Origin: Scalindua_A sp046757465
GTDB taxonomy: Bacteria; Planctomycetota; Brocadiia; Brocadiales; Scalinduaceae
DNA: 64,000 nt
Direction: 5' to 3'
Assembly: GCA_046757465.1 (NCBI GenBank)
Contig: JBHHYH010000005.1
Span: 14,008-78,007 of the forward strand
The notes under the pieces are model-generated. The model was not told the origin of the DNA. It saw only the letters and a program-made list of their open reading frames with translations, and made no database searches. A program made the position numbers and the translations under genes. Every line of letters starts with the position of its first letter. Position 1 is the first letter of the stretch. Positions 18,795-27,728 of the stretch are shown here, in pieces.

Positions 18795-20411
18795 TTAAAA
18801 GATTATTTTATGAATCTTTGTTGAAAAAATAATAATTCCAATACCATAAGCAAACAGGATTAAATAAGCAATAATCCATTTATAATCCGATTTCTTGTCG
18901 AATTTTATATCAAAAACAGGATAATTAGTCTTTCTTTCCTGTATGAATCGTTCGGATGGTTCTGACTTGTCAAGTAAGCTTGATATATAACCTACACCCA
19001 CAGTCAATAAAAAACCAGTAACATTCCACCACAACCATGATAATGGCAATGCCCCAAAAGCAATAATCACGTTACCAATTACACCTACCAAACCTCCGAG
19101 AAAAACACCTTTTGAAGTTGTCCTTCTTGTTACCATTCCCAATAAGAAGACTGCGGCAATAGGGCCATAAAAGATGGACCCTATCATATTGATTGCCTCT
19201 AAAACAGTCTCGGATATCTTCCCGACGAGAAATGCAAATGTTGTACAGAAAACTCCCCAAAACAGAGTAGAAAGTTTAGAACAGAAAAACATTTTACCTT
19301 CTGTAGAATCCTTAATAAAATATGATTTAATGATGTCTTTCGTTGTAGAAGCACTGAGCGAATTTAAAGCTGAATCCAAAGTAGACATGCTTGCAGCTAA
19401 AATAGCTATGACAATGAACCCTGTTAACCCTGGAGGTAAATAGTTCACAACAAATAAAGGAACCATGTAATCTATACTTCCTGCCGGAATTAAATTCATA
19501 AACTCGTGATTCTTTAAGGCAAAAGTTCCTATAACTAATCCTAAGATACAGTAACTGAGTACCAACGGATACCGCACTATTCCGTTCATAAATAGAGATT
19601 TTCGTGAATCTGAAATTGACCTTGCAGATATTTCACGCTGCACCTGGCTCTGATCAAAACCATAATATGCAAGGTAAAGGAAAAAGCCTCCAAATAGGAG
19701 AGGATAAAACCCGAAGCCTTCTCCGCTTTTGATTCCAAATATAGAATAGTTAACTGCTGTTAATCTATCTCTTGAAAGAGTGTTCTCAATTGAGTTCCAA
19801 CCATCTATATAGAACAATCCATAAATGGTACATATAATAATACCCAAGAAGAGGATAGCCATCTGAATGACATCGGAGTAAATAACAGCCTTTATCCCTC
19901 CCATAAAATCATAGATAAGTGCAACAGTCCCAATGATGATAACTGTGAGAATGAGTGGTACGTTCAGGATTACTGAGACAACAATAGCTGCGGCATAAAT
20001 GCCGACACCTGTAGCCAGCCCCCTGCTTACCAGAAAAATGATACTGACAAGGGTTCTTGTCTTCCTATCAAACCTCATCTCCAGATACTCATAAATCGAA
20101 ACAATATTAAGCTTATGGAAGATGGGGATGACACGATATACCAGAATTATCATAGCAAAAGGGACAGCAAATTCATAACCAAGCCATATTAAGCCTCCTT
20201 CAGGCTTGAGGCCAACGAATGCAGGAGCAGAAATAAAGCTTATGGCGCCAAGTTGTGTGGCCATGGTGGAAAAGCCAATACCCCACCACGGCAGCTTTCT
20301 CGAACCGAGGTAATAGTCTACGGTATCTGTTTGTCTTCTGCCTAAATACCATCCTAACCAAATGAGAAATACTATATACGTAATAATAATGATCCAATCC
20401 CAAATAGACAT
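18795..20411 (-). CDS. Sodium:solute symporter (SSS family)
   Basis: 538 residues with about 13-14 membrane helices and the SSS/LeuT-fold pattern: an N-terminal helix (WDWIIIITYIVFLIWLGWYLG), GSRKLPWWGIGFSTMATQLGA, and SMSTLDSALNSLSASTTKDI (the Na2-site Ser/Thr region). It imports a small solute with Na+; substrates in the family include proline, choline, sugars and carboxylates, and none can be chosen here. ATG 20411 follows GGGAGG; the preceding TTG codon is not used. The neighbouring amidase and asparagine synthetase suggest an amide or amino acid substrate. Confidence 0.88.
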   Translation of the reverse strand: MSIWDWIIIITYIVFLIWLGWYLGRRQTDTVDYYLGSRKLPWWGIGFSTMATQLGAISFISAPAFVGLKPEGGLIWLGYEFAVPFAMIILVYRVIPIFHKLNIVSIYEYLEMRFDRKTRTLVSIIFLVSRGLATGVGIYAAAIVVSVILNVPLILTVIIIGTVALIYDFMGGIKAVIYSDVIQMAILFLGIIICTIYGLFYIDGWNSIENTLSRDRLTAVNYSIFGIKSGEGFGFYPLLFGGFFLYLAYYGFDQSQVQREISARSISDSRKSLFMNGIVRYPLVLSYCILGLVIGTFALKNHEFMNLIPAGSIDYMVPLFVVNYLPPGLTGFIVIAILAASMSTLDSALNSLSASTTKDIIKSYFIKDSTEGKMFFCSKLSTLFWGVFCTTFAFLVGKISETVLEAINMIGSIFYGPIAAVFLLGMVTRRTTSKGVFLGGLVGVIGNVIIAFGALPLSWLWWNVTGFLLTVGVGYISSLLDKSEPSERFIQERKTNYPVFDIKFDKKSDYKWIIAYLILFAYGIGIIIFSTKIHKIIF

Positions 20412-20430
20412 CAAAGCCTCCCTTAACTTT

Positions 20431-20449
20431 TACGATTATGGCAATCGTA
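20431..20449 (-). promoter_or_regulatory. Small dyad upstream of symporter gene
   Basis: TACGATT and AATCGTA separated by 5 bp, 20 bp upstream of the symporter start. Could be an operator half-site pair or a leader hairpin. Confidence 0.25.
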
Positions 20450-20547
20450 GTCTTTAGAATGTTGAGCAGTGGGTAAATATATGTTTTGAATGAATATAAG
20501 GAGTGAGGGTTTACGGTTTAGATAATTAAGCAAGAACAGATTATTTA

Positions 20548-20640
20548 CCCCGTTGGATGTTCCACACGGAAGCACGGTGATAAATAAATAACTATTTCTT
20601 TTCACACAGTGTTTGATCTCCCGGTGAAATTCCAACGGGG
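20548..20640. repeat. Inverted repeat after nitrilase gene
   Basis: CCCCGTTGGA (20548-20557) is perfectly repeated in inverse orientation at 20631-20640, with further imperfect matching inward. It ends 3 bp from the nitrilase stop codon. It is either a long terminator-like structure or a short palindromic mobile element of the kind seen elsewhere in the window. Confidence 0.45.
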
Positions 20641-20643
20641 AGT

Positions 20644-21423
20644 TTACTTCCAATATATATCTGTTTTCCTGCCAGGGAAAATAGGTTCCAGGCGCCTCCA
20701 TTCGTCTACTTCCGCAAGGTCAATTTCAGCCTTTAATATATCTTCTTTACTTCCAAGCTGGTGTGTTATCTCTCCTTTAGGATTTACAATGAGACTATTC
20801 CCGTTAAAGTGTGGGCCTCCATGGTTCACATACAGGACAAAAACCTGGTTAAAAACTGCAATGGAAACCATTCTTCGTGCCATTATTTCTTTTGGAAAAT
20901 CTACATGAACTGCCGCAATAACAATGATAACCCTTGCTCCTTTAAGGGCAAGAGTTCTGCTGGCCTCTGAAAAGGCTGCATCATAGCAGATTAGCATCCC
21001 TATCTTATCAAAAGAAGTATCAAGGACAGGAAGCTCGCCTCCTGCGTCGAATGTCTCACTCCAGTGTATGTGAGTTTTCAGGTATTTGAATATCTTCTTA
21101 TTACGGCCAATGTAGTAGGCAATATTATATATCTTTCCTTCATTTTCTTCCATGCTACCGAATATAATCCTTACATTTTCTGTTTTTGCCAGTTCGGTAA
21201 TTTCGTCAATCTTGGGAGTTTTTCGTATTAACTCAATAAGTTCTTTTGCAGGTGATGACGAAAATATATGACCATGAACCGTTAATTCTGGAAAGATAAT
21301 AATATCTGCATCGGCATTAGCCTTCACGATTTTTACAATCTTCTTCAGGTTTTCTGTAATATTACCTGCCGTACTAGCCAATTGTGCGAGGGCAACAGTT
21401 CGTTTTGTATCTAAATTTGTCAT
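20644..21423 (-). CDS. Nitrilase-superfamily carbon-nitrogen hydrolase
   Basis: 259 residues with the complete Glu-Lys-Cys triad: Glu46 (PELTVHG), Lys116 (YLKTHIHW) and Cys146 (LICYDAAF). The single-domain size fits amidases/omega-amidases or carbamoylases and not true nitrilases. It overlaps the upstream asparagine-synthetase-like gene by 4 nt (ATGA type), so the two are translationally coupled. One enzyme makes an amide and the other cleaves a C-N bond, pointing to a small amide pathway or to glutamine/asparagine side-product repair. Substrate unknown. Confidence 0.88.
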   Translation of the reverse strand: MTNLDTKRTVALAQLASTAGNITENLKKIVKIVKANADADIIIFPELTVHGHIFSSSPAKELIELIRKTPKIDEITELAKTENVRIIFGSMEENEGKIYNIAYYIGRNKKIFKYLKTHIHWSETFDAGGELPVLDTSFDKIGMLICYDAAFSEASRTLALKGARVIIVIAAVHVDFPKEIMARRMVSIAVFNQVFVLYVNHGGPHFNGNSLIVNPKGEITHQLGSKEDILKAEIDLAEVDEWRRLEPIFPGRKTDIYWK

Positions 21424-23066
21424 ACAGCTGTAAGTTCCATATTGCTAGCGTTAATGTATCCTTGTCTTATGTTATTGCCAATTTTTTGAATGTAAGACCT
21501 TACGTCCGGACTTCCATATGTATGTTCATCTTGGCCATAACGATATTTACTCCCTTTGTCCTTTCTGATATTGGTATCGTATAAACTTTCACTAATCTTC
21601 GTTTTATTCTTTTTAATTTTTGTAAGGATTACTTTTTCCAATAAATCGTTCATGCCAGAACCAGATTGAGCAGGGTCTTTAGGACGAAACGCAATATCGT
21701 ATGGAACACCCAATTCAACCGCAGACAACCTGTGAATGTACTTTCCCATATTATCATTATCTGTGCTAATCTTTAACTTTGGAGAAATGCGCATTGCTAT
21801 ATTTATAACGGCACGGTCAAGATAAGGTACACGAAGTTCAATACTATGTGCCATTGTTAGTTTGTCTTCCCGTTCTAATGTGTCATCATAGAGTCTTTCA
21901 AGGTCTTCCCAGAGTCTTTGATTCACATTCACAATACTTTTTGCCATTACTTTTTTGTACCACTCGTAACCGGCGAAAAGTTCATCAGCAGCCTGGCCAC
22001 TAAACACGACCTTGATTCCATCCTGTGATGCCTTTAACGCTGCCAGATACATAGGAAATGCAACTTCTACCTGAAGCAATCCACTTTCCTCTACATTTTC
22101 AATTATTTCTTCCAGGTAGTTATTGATTACGTCTTCCGTAATTAAAAATGTGTTAAGAGGAAGTCCCATTTTTCGGGCAATCTTTCTTGCATTCTTGATA
22201 TCCCCCGAATCTTCTGTTCCTGCGCAATAGCATTCGATTGACTGCCCTTCATTCATTAAGAGCTTGGCTATCAAGACACTGTCAATCCCACCTGAAAATA
22301 TAACTCCCACTTTTTCTTCCTTTAGACCTATTAATCGCTTGGAAACGGCATTTTTTAAGACATTTTTGTAAATTTGTTTGGCTTCTTCGAAATCAACAAT
22401 ATCAATATACGGTTTATTGATTTTGTAGCCTTCTTTAATTGTGTACCCAGAATTATTTATCAAAAGCATATATCCAGGCCTTAAGCGTAATGGTTCTTTT
22501 TTGTTATTCCATAATGCCTTTTTCTCTGAAGCAAAGTAAATGATACCATCATTTTCAACATAATAAAGAGGCTTTTTCCCTATCGGGTCTCGTGCTACCA
22601 CCACATTGCAACCATCAGTTACTGCAAATGTATACATGCCGTCCAAAAGTGGCATAACGTCTTTAACAGCCTTTTCCAGTGACCCATCATACACTTCTTC
22701 AATTAAATGGACAATTACCTCACTGTCGCTGTCTCCAGAAAAATTATGATTTTTTAAAAGTAAAGATTTTAGTTGTTGATAATTGTAAATTTCACCATTA
22801 TGTATCAGGAAAATTTCTTTTCCGCAGCTACTGTATGGTTGAGTCTTGGATGTCTGATCAATAATTGAGAGTCTTGAATGGCCTAAGGCTATTCGGGAGG
22901 TTTTAAGATGATTCTCCAGTTCATCAAGATTTTCTGTTTTATGAACTTCCCCGTCCATGTAAATACCATTAAAATCAGGCCCTCTATGCTGCATTTTATT
23001 CATCATATCGTAAATATCTTGTGAGTATATTTCATTTTTGGAAAAATGACCACATATTGTACACAT
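21420..23066 (-). CDS. Asparagine synthetase-like glutamine amidotransferase (copy 2)
   Basis: 548 residues. The mature N-terminus would start at Cys2 (MCTICGHFSKNE); RLSIIDQ and HNGEIYNYQQL belong to the glutaminase domain. The ATP-PPase domain shows FSGGIDSV (about 258-265) and SGQAADELFAGYEWY. It is distinct from copy 1 in sequence and longer. The active-site residues look intact, so an amide-forming enzyme is expected. It is coupled by a 4-nt overlap to the nitrilase-family gene. Similar asparagine-synthetase-like enzymes occur in osmolyte and peptide amide pathways, so asparagine is not the only possible product. Confidence 0.85.
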   Translation of the reverse strand: MCTICGHFSKNEIYSQDIYDMMNKMQHRGPDFNGIYMDGEVHKTENLDELENHLKTSRIALGHSRLSIIDQTSKTQPYSSCGKEIFLIHNGEIYNYQQLKSLLLKNHNFSGDSDSEVIVHLIEEVYDGSLEKAVKDVMPLLDGMYTFAVTDGCNVVVARDPIGKKPLYYVENDGIIYFASEKKALWNNKKEPLRLRPGYMLLINNSGYTIKEGYKINKPYIDIVDFEEAKQIYKNVLKNAVSKRLIGLKEEKVGVIFSGGIDSVLIAKLLMNEGQSIECYCAGTEDSGDIKNARKIARKMGLPLNTFLITEDVINNYLEEIIENVEESGLLQVEVAFPMYLAALKASQDGIKVVFSGQAADELFAGYEWYKKVMAKSIVNVNQRLWEDLERLYDDTLEREDKLTMAHSIELRVPYLDRAVINIAMRISPKLKISTDNDNMGKYIHRLSAVELGVPYDIAFRPKDPAQSGSGMNDLLEKVILTKIKKNKTKISESLYDTNIRKDKGSKYRYGQDEHTYGSPDVRSYIQKIGNNIRQGYINASNMELTAV

Positions 23067-23155
23067 AACTTACTCCTTTTTAAAAATTGGTAACTAACTC
23101 TGACTATTAAACTTTTATCCATAATTTGTCCCACCGGCCATAAACTGGATTGCTC

Positions 23156-23354
23156 TTATATTCCTTGGGTAAGCTGCTTGCCACAATCTATACAATACTT
23201 GCTTCTTTCACGTCTTTTTATTGCATGTCCTTCTTTGCTGCACCAGCTTTTAATTGGTATATTTCCATACCACCCCTCCACATGTCGGGCAGAAGCGCAC
23301 CGGAGCGTTAATACGGCCGTGATTGAAATTTGGACAACTATTTTTCTTTATCAT
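23156..23354 (-). pseudogene. Frameshifted small double zinc-ribbon protein
   Basis: From ATG 23354 the frame reads MIKKNSCPNFNHGRINAPV then FCPTCGG and soon stops. In the +1 frame it continues GNIPIKSWCSKEGHAIKRR and KYCIDCGKQLTQGI. Skipping one base in the GGGG run (near 23281) restores a single ~65-residue protein with CPTC and CIDC zinc knuckles. The span is 199 nt, which is 3n+1. Either an inactive gene, a sequence error or a frameshift site. Confidence 0.65.
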
Positions 23355-23384
23355 TGTTTTGGTCCTCTCTATACAACAAACTGA

Positions 23385-23768
23385 CTAAGTGGTGCCAAGA
23401 ATTTCGTCAATCTTGGTACGTATCTCTTCTCGGTTGAAAGGAGTTATGATGGACGCTATATTTCCCATACGACTGCGAAGTTCGTAAAACTGACTTATCT
23501 TATATCTACCTATTATAAGTAGAATAGGAATAGCTGCTCCTTTTGTGTCTTTGCGAAACTGTTCGCAAATAGTAATTGTATTCTTTTTATCCTTCTGAGC
23601 ATATACCATTATCATGTTTGGTGTCTCGGGGATGGGAGAATCAATACCTGTTCCTTCAATATTTAGAGGGGTGATATCATATTTCCAACCCTTAAGACAT
23701 GTCTCAACATGGATAGTTTCTTCCCGTGTAGCACCAGCAACCAGTATCATGGAATTAGTAGTAGTCAT
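23385..23768 (-). CDS. Pseudo-receiver (response-regulator-like) protein
   Basis: 127 residues with a receiver-like alternation of strands and helices (SMILVAGATREETIHVETCL, then NMIMVYAQ, IPILLIIG and IASIITPFNREEIRTKIDEIL). The phosphoacceptor Asp expected at the end of strand 3 is missing (MVYAQK), as is the acidic pair of strand 1, so phosphorylation is unlikely. The ITPF ending matches the KPF region without its Lys. It lies 5 nt after the acyl carrier protein gene. A truncated duplicate of its first ~20 codons lies upstream at 23982-24122. Confidence 0.6.
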   Translation of the reverse strand: MTTTNSMILVAGATREETIHVETCLKGWKYDITPLNIEGTGIDSPIPETPNMIMVYAQKDKKNTITICEQFRKDTKGAAIPILLIIGRYKISQFYELRSRMGNIASIITPFNREEIRTKIDEILGTT

Positions 23769-23773
23769 TTGCC

Positions 23774-24034
23774 CTACGCGCCTTTTTTTTGTGTATGCTC
23801 CTTAACATAATTTACTGCATCACCAACGGTTTGTATCTTTTCTGCGTCTTCGTCTGGTATATCTATGTCAAATGCATCCTCAAATTGCATAACAAGCTCC
23901 ACTATATCAAGTGAATCTGCGCCCAAATCATTTATAAAAGTTGATTCAAGCGTGACAGGTTTATTGTCTGCATCTAATTGTTTAATAATCATTTCTTTTA
24001 ATCTTTCTTCTATTGACGGCTGTTCTGTAAACAT
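23774..24034 (-). CDS. Acyl carrier protein
   Basis: 86-residue acyl carrier protein. The phosphopantetheine attachment site is Ser41 in FINDLGADSLDIVELVMQF, followed by the acidic helix (FDIDIPDEDAEKIQTVGDAV). The frame runs further upstream, but AAGAAGGGG precedes ATG 24034. No other fatty-acid gene is adjacent; instead it sits among regulators, and the primary sigma-like gene is 170 bp upstream. It may therefore be a specialised ACP and not the housekeeping copy. Confidence 0.92.
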   Translation of the reverse strand: MFTEQPSIEERLKEMIIKQLDADNKPVTLESTFINDLGADSLDIVELVMQFEDAFDIDIPDEDAEKIQTVGDAVNYVKEHTQKKGA

Positions 24035-24122
24035 GTCGCCCCTTCTTAAGGATTGTCTTAAGGTGAATAGTTTCTGCCCGTGTAGCACCAGCAACCAGTA
24101 TCACGGAATTAGTAAACGTCAT
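23982..24122 (-). pseudogene. Truncated duplicate of the pseudo-receiver N-terminus
   Basis: Starts MTFTNSVILVAGATRAETIH, nearly identical to the start of the gene at 23385-23768 (MTTTNSMILVAGATREETIH). It then runs out of homology and through the ACP start region in another frame to a stop at 23982. DNA similarity covers about 24054-24122 against 23700-23768. It looks like a partial tandem duplication that placed the ACP gene between the fragment and the full copy. Confidence 0.7.
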
Positions 24123-24196
24123 GAAGCTATCTGTTCAACCATCTTCAACTCTTCAGATGGTAGTACCTTATCGCTATCCAATATTATTTTTATCAT
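24119..24196 (-). CDS. Possible 25-residue leader peptide or gene remnant
   Basis: ATG 24196 follows GTGAAGGGG closely and encodes 25 residues (MIKIILDSDKVLPSEELKM...), ending with a TGA that overlaps the next ATG (ATGA). Good initiation signals but no recognisable domain. It may be a remnant of a receiver-type gene, a coupling peptide, or chance. Confidence 0.3.
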   Translation of the reverse strand: MIKIILDSDKVLPSEELKMVEQIAS

Positions 24197-24205
24197 CCCC
24201 TTCAC

Positions 24206-25849
24206 CTATGTTATTCCAACACTCTCTAAGTGTCCTTCTAGTTTCCTACTTCTTACTGGATGTTGTAGTTTCCTGACTACTTTTGCTTCTATTTGTCTTA
24301 CCCTTTCACGGGTTAACATAAATTTTTTACCGACTTCTTCAAGTGTATATGTATAACCATCTCCTATTCCATAGCGTAGTTTGATTATTTTCCGTTCACG
24401 ATATGTAAGTGTATCAAGAACACTTTTTACCTTTTCCTTAAGCATATTTTGTGCAACTTCTAAGGCTGGCAATTCTGACTTCTCATCATTTATAAAATCA
24501 CCAAACACGCAATCATTGCTTTCGCCCACAGTCATATCAAGAGAAATTTGATGCCTGGAAATCTTTAGAACTCTCCTTGCTTCAGAAATAGGTATGTTCA
24601 AATCCCTTGCAATTTCTGCAATGCTTGGTTCTCTACCTTTTTCCTGTACTAACTTTTTTGAGACATTTCTTATTTTACTCATTTTTTCGATCAAATGAGC
24701 GGGTATCCTAATTGTTCTGGCTTGATCAGCTATAGAACGTATAATAGTTTGTCTTATCCACCATGTAGCATAAGTACTAAATTTGTAACCTCTTCGATAT
24801 TCATACTTGTCTACAGCTTTCATCAAACCCGTATTCCCTTCTTGTATTAAATCAAGAAAACTTAAACCACGATTTCTATATTTTTTCGCAATGCTTACTA
24901 CTAATCTCAGGTTTGCATTTGATAGTTCCCTTTTTGCAGCTTCATGCTCTTTGTATATCTTTTCAATAGACACAACTCTCATTCTTAATTTATCAGGGGA
25001 TTCTAGTACTATGTCCTTAAGCCTATTAATTCTTGATTTTAAATTACGCAGTTTGTCATGCGCATTGCCACGTTTCTTAGGTAGTTTAATCTTTCTTTCA
25101 TTATTATTCATTTCATAAGACATTTCCTGTAATTGATTTACTATTGGCTGTAGCATCTTAGTACGGATATTTAATTTCTCTAGAATTGCCACACCTCTCC
25201 CTTGGCGATTTCTAATGTTTCTTAATAGTCTTAGCCTGTTTTTTGCAGAAGTTTTACTCATTTTTGATTTGTAATAATCATCTTTATTTTTCTTTAATAG
25301 TATTTTTAGTGTTTTTGCATTTTCAGGCAATTGCCTGAGAATCCTTTCTTTCCGACTTTCATGCACTGCATTAATAGCTAATGCGCGAACAAACGAAATG
25401 TTTCCATTAATAATATCTTCCAAAATTCTTAAACAAGCTTCTTGTGAATAGTTAGATACAAGTATTTTTCTAAGCAATCCTTTCCTTGTAGTTTCAATCT
25501 TCTTGGCTAACGATAACTCTTCTTCCCTTGACAACATAGGGATTTTACCTATTTGTAAAAAACACATCCTTACAGGGTCATCAATCTTTTCCGTCCTTAG
25601 TTCATCTTCGCCAAGACCCTTTCCAGCTCCCTGTAATTCATCTCCTTCTATTGTGTCACTGGAGTCTATATCCGCCTCTTCAATAAGATCAATACCTGAT
25701 TCTTCTAACTTTATTAATATTTCATCAACCTTCTCTAGTTGCAACAATACGTTATCGGGTAAGGTATCATTTAATTCCTCATATGTTATAAACCCATTTT
25801 TCTTACCTTTTCGTATGAGAACATTAATCTTTTGATCCTGTTTTTCCAT
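24206..25849 (-). CDS. rpoD: RNA polymerase sigma-70 family factor, RpoD-like
   Basis: 547 residues. Region 1.1-like start (LIRKGKKNGFITYEELND), region 1.2 (DDPVRMCFLQIGKIPMLSREEE), a long basic non-conserved region (about 150-310), region 2 (LRLVVSIAKKYRNRGLSFLD, with the -10 recognition helix around KFSTYATWWIRQTIIRSI), region 3 (REPSIAEIARDLNIP) and region 4 (TLEEVGKKFMLTRERVRQIE). The layout is that of a group 1 or close group 2 factor. ATG 25849 is preferred over a TTG two codons earlier. The receiver gene ends 7 bp before it, suggesting co-transcription. It could be the primary sigma or a second copy. Confidence 0.9.
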   Translation of the reverse strand: MEKQDQKINVLIRKGKKNGFITYEELNDTLPDNVLLQLEKVDEILIKLEESGIDLIEEADIDSSDTIEGDELQGAGKGLGEDELRTEKIDDPVRMCFLQIGKIPMLSREEELSLAKKIETTRKGLLRKILVSNYSQEACLRILEDIINGNISFVRALAINAVHESRKERILRQLPENAKTLKILLKKNKDDYYKSKMSKTSAKNRLRLLRNIRNRQGRGVAILEKLNIRTKMLQPIVNQLQEMSYEMNNNERKIKLPKKRGNAHDKLRNLKSRINRLKDIVLESPDKLRMRVVSIEKIYKEHEAAKRELSNANLRLVVSIAKKYRNRGLSFLDLIQEGNTGLMKAVDKYEYRRGYKFSTYATWWIRQTIIRSIADQARTIRIPAHLIEKMSKIRNVSKKLVQEKGREPSIAEIARDLNIPISEARRVLKISRHQISLDMTVGESNDCVFGDFINDEKSELPALEVAQNMLKEKVKSVLDTLTYRERKIIKLRYGIGDGYTYTLEEVGKKFMLTRERVRQIEAKVVRKLQHPVRSRKLEGHLESVGIT

Positions 25850-25856
25850 AGTCAAC

Positions 25857-26291
25857 TTAACATGCCTGAGTTAATCTTTTAACAATTATCCAAAAAACTT
25901 CTGGGCTTATAAATTTATTACTTTTTGCTACTGTATTAATTGCTGAAATTAATTCTATTGTTGCAGATTCTTTAAGCATCAAATAACCAGAAGCATCACT
26001 TTGAAAGCTTTGATATCTATTCTCCTCATCGGCATATGCTGTTATAACTATTACATTTACTTCAGGGTTTATCATCCCCATCCTATATGTTTCTCCAAAG
26101 CCGTCATTAAGATTGGGCATTTTAAAGTCTATTATCACATCAGGTAACAATTCGTTAAACATTTTAGCCGCCTGTGTTGCGCTTTCCACTACGCCAACGA
26201 CCTCAACATTTTCTTTTGTATTCTGGAGTTCCTTTATATAATTCTTTACAACCGTGTTATCATCAAGAAACAGCACTCTTATTTTAGACAT
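25857..26291 (-). CDS. Response-regulator receiver protein
   Basis: 144 residues, essentially a lone receiver domain. The acidic pair is Asp10-Asp11 (LFLDDN), the phosphoacceptor Asp55 (VIIDFKMPN), the conserved Thr/Ala of ITAY and the Lys in MLKES. The fold and LMLKESATIELISAINTV resemble NarL/FixJ receivers, but no output HTH follows. It may act by protein-protein contact, possibly on the sigma factor encoded directly downstream; that link is inferred from gene order only. Confidence 0.88.
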   Translation of the reverse strand: MSKIRVLFLDDNTVVKNYIKELQNTKENVEVVGVVESATQAAKMFNELLPDVIIDFKMPNLNDGFGETYRMGMINPEVNVIVITAYADEENRYQSFQSDASGYLMLKESATIELISAINTVAKSNKFISPEVFWIIVKRLTQAC

Positions 26292-26405
26292 TTTTGTTTA
26301 ATTTCTAATTTATTACATTAATGACTTAAAATTCTGAATTAACTATCCCGAACCTGCGGAATGTAGGTAAAATTATAATAAAAAAAATTTATGTAAGTTG
26401 TTAGA

Positions 26406-27728
26406 TTAGAATTTGAGCAATAACACAAGATGCGCAAAGTTTATGGTGCCTTTTCTCTCCAAGCTTTCCTGGATACCTTCAATCAACTCTTTATCATGTT
26501 CAAAGCGTTTTGTAAACAAGTAGACTACCTTCACAATAACCTTATCAAGAGAGTCTATCACAATAGACCTTTCCATTTGCAAGTTCTTCAGATCAGGATG
26601 ACTGAAGAATAAAAAGCGCAGAATAGCAAAGCGGAGCAGCAAATTACTGAAATATTCGAGCAGACCAGGTGAATTGGCATAGATATCCTTTATCCAGCAA
26701 TTCCGAAAATAGTTGGTGAAATAAATATCAATTCTTTCGCCGTAATTTGACTCCCAGTATAATTTTCGTTCCTCATACCTTGCCAACAACTCTTCACAGG
26801 ATATCAACATTTCTATTTGTCTGTTATCCGTCACATCTCCTACTGCCTGGTAAGTCTTAAGACAATCCAATGCCAGTCGCTCAAATTTAATATTGAGCGG
26901 CTCTTTAATGCTCGAAATAAGGATCGATTGTATTAATGTCATGGTAAAAGTGTTATGGAATTCCATGGCATTATATTTCTTGTACAGTTCATCAATTACT
27001 TCCGGGTTTTCAACCCATAATATTTCCTTTGCCAGGCTGTCTTCGGAAAAGTTAGTGGTATTCTTGTGGTAGAAAGGCGAGGTACGTTTTGCAAAATAAA
27101 CACAAAAAAACAAACGTGTGTTAATGCTATATTGTTGTAGTGACAGAAGTTTAAATATCGTGTGCTTTACAACATCTACATAGTTCAGAAAGGGGTCTGT
27201 GCCTGTGGTTTCTATCGCTATACCGGGGATTTCTCGCGGTAGCGTCCCGAGATCGAATTTAACTAAATCCGTAGCATCTTCTTCTAAGAGGCACTGCCTC
27301 GCTACCTCGGGGCAGGATAAGGTTGACGCCAATTCAACACGCTTTCCAATTATAGTAATTATACGAGGATAAGAAGCGCATGTATTACAAAGAATCGATT
27401 CGCCATAATCTCGCTGCAGATTACACAAACCGTCTTTGTTCAGAAATGAACATGTCCCATCAGTACGGAGCTTCAAAGCTGCATATTTTTCTGGATTCCC
27501 GTGATTTTTGATTCGCTCCACAGATGCCTGAAATTTATCTCTATTAGCCCTTGTGGTGTTCATGCGTTTCTCAAGCATATTGTAATAGTCTTTATCGATA
27601 TAGATTTTCCAGTTTATACAACAAGAGTCTTCACATTCAGAGCCGGTACAAATAAACCTATTCATGTATTTTAGTGTGAGGGAATCGTTAATTTCCAAGA
27701 GAGGCGAGGAAGAGTGAGGTTTTTTCAT
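26406..27728 (-). CDS. FliB-like (flagellin lysine-N-methylase family) protein
   Basis: 440 residues. A Cys-rich N-terminal third has CTGSECEDSCCINWKIYID (about 27-45), GTCSFLNKDGLCNLQRDYG, and CNTCASYPR, the signature of FliB-type proteins; these cysteines probably bind metal or an Fe-S cluster. The C-terminal two-thirds are helical. FliB methylates flagellin lysines in Salmonella, but family members occur widely without flagella; no flagellar gene is in this window. Function here is therefore uncertain. Isolated gene with spacing on both sides. Confidence 0.78.
   Translation of the reverse strand: MKKPHSSSPLLEINDSLTLKYMNRFICTGSECEDSCCINWKIYIDKDYYNMLEKRMNTTRANRDKFQASVERIKNHGNPEKYAALKLRTDGTCSFLNKDGLCNLQRDYGESILCNTCASYPRIITIIGKRVELASTLSCPEVARQCLLEEDATDLVKFDLGTLPREIPGIAIETTGTDPFLNYVDVVKHTIFKLLSLQQYSINTRLFFCVYFAKRTSPFYHKNTTNFSEDSLAKEILWVENPEVIDELYKKYNAMEFHNTFTMTLIQSILISSIKEPLNIKFERLALDCLKTYQAVGDVTDNRQIEMLISCEELLARYEERKLYWESNYGERIDIYFTNYFRNCWIKDIYANSPGLLEYFSNLLLRFAILRFLFFSHPDLKNLQMERSIVIDSLDKVIVKVVYLFTKRFEHDKELIEGIQESLERKGTINFAHLVLLLKF

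Noticed and set aside
20423..20701. 92-codon minus-strand frame between the nitrilase and symporter genes
   Set aside because: Overlaps the nitrilase end in another frame and the inverted repeat; no ribosome-binding site and no homology recognised.
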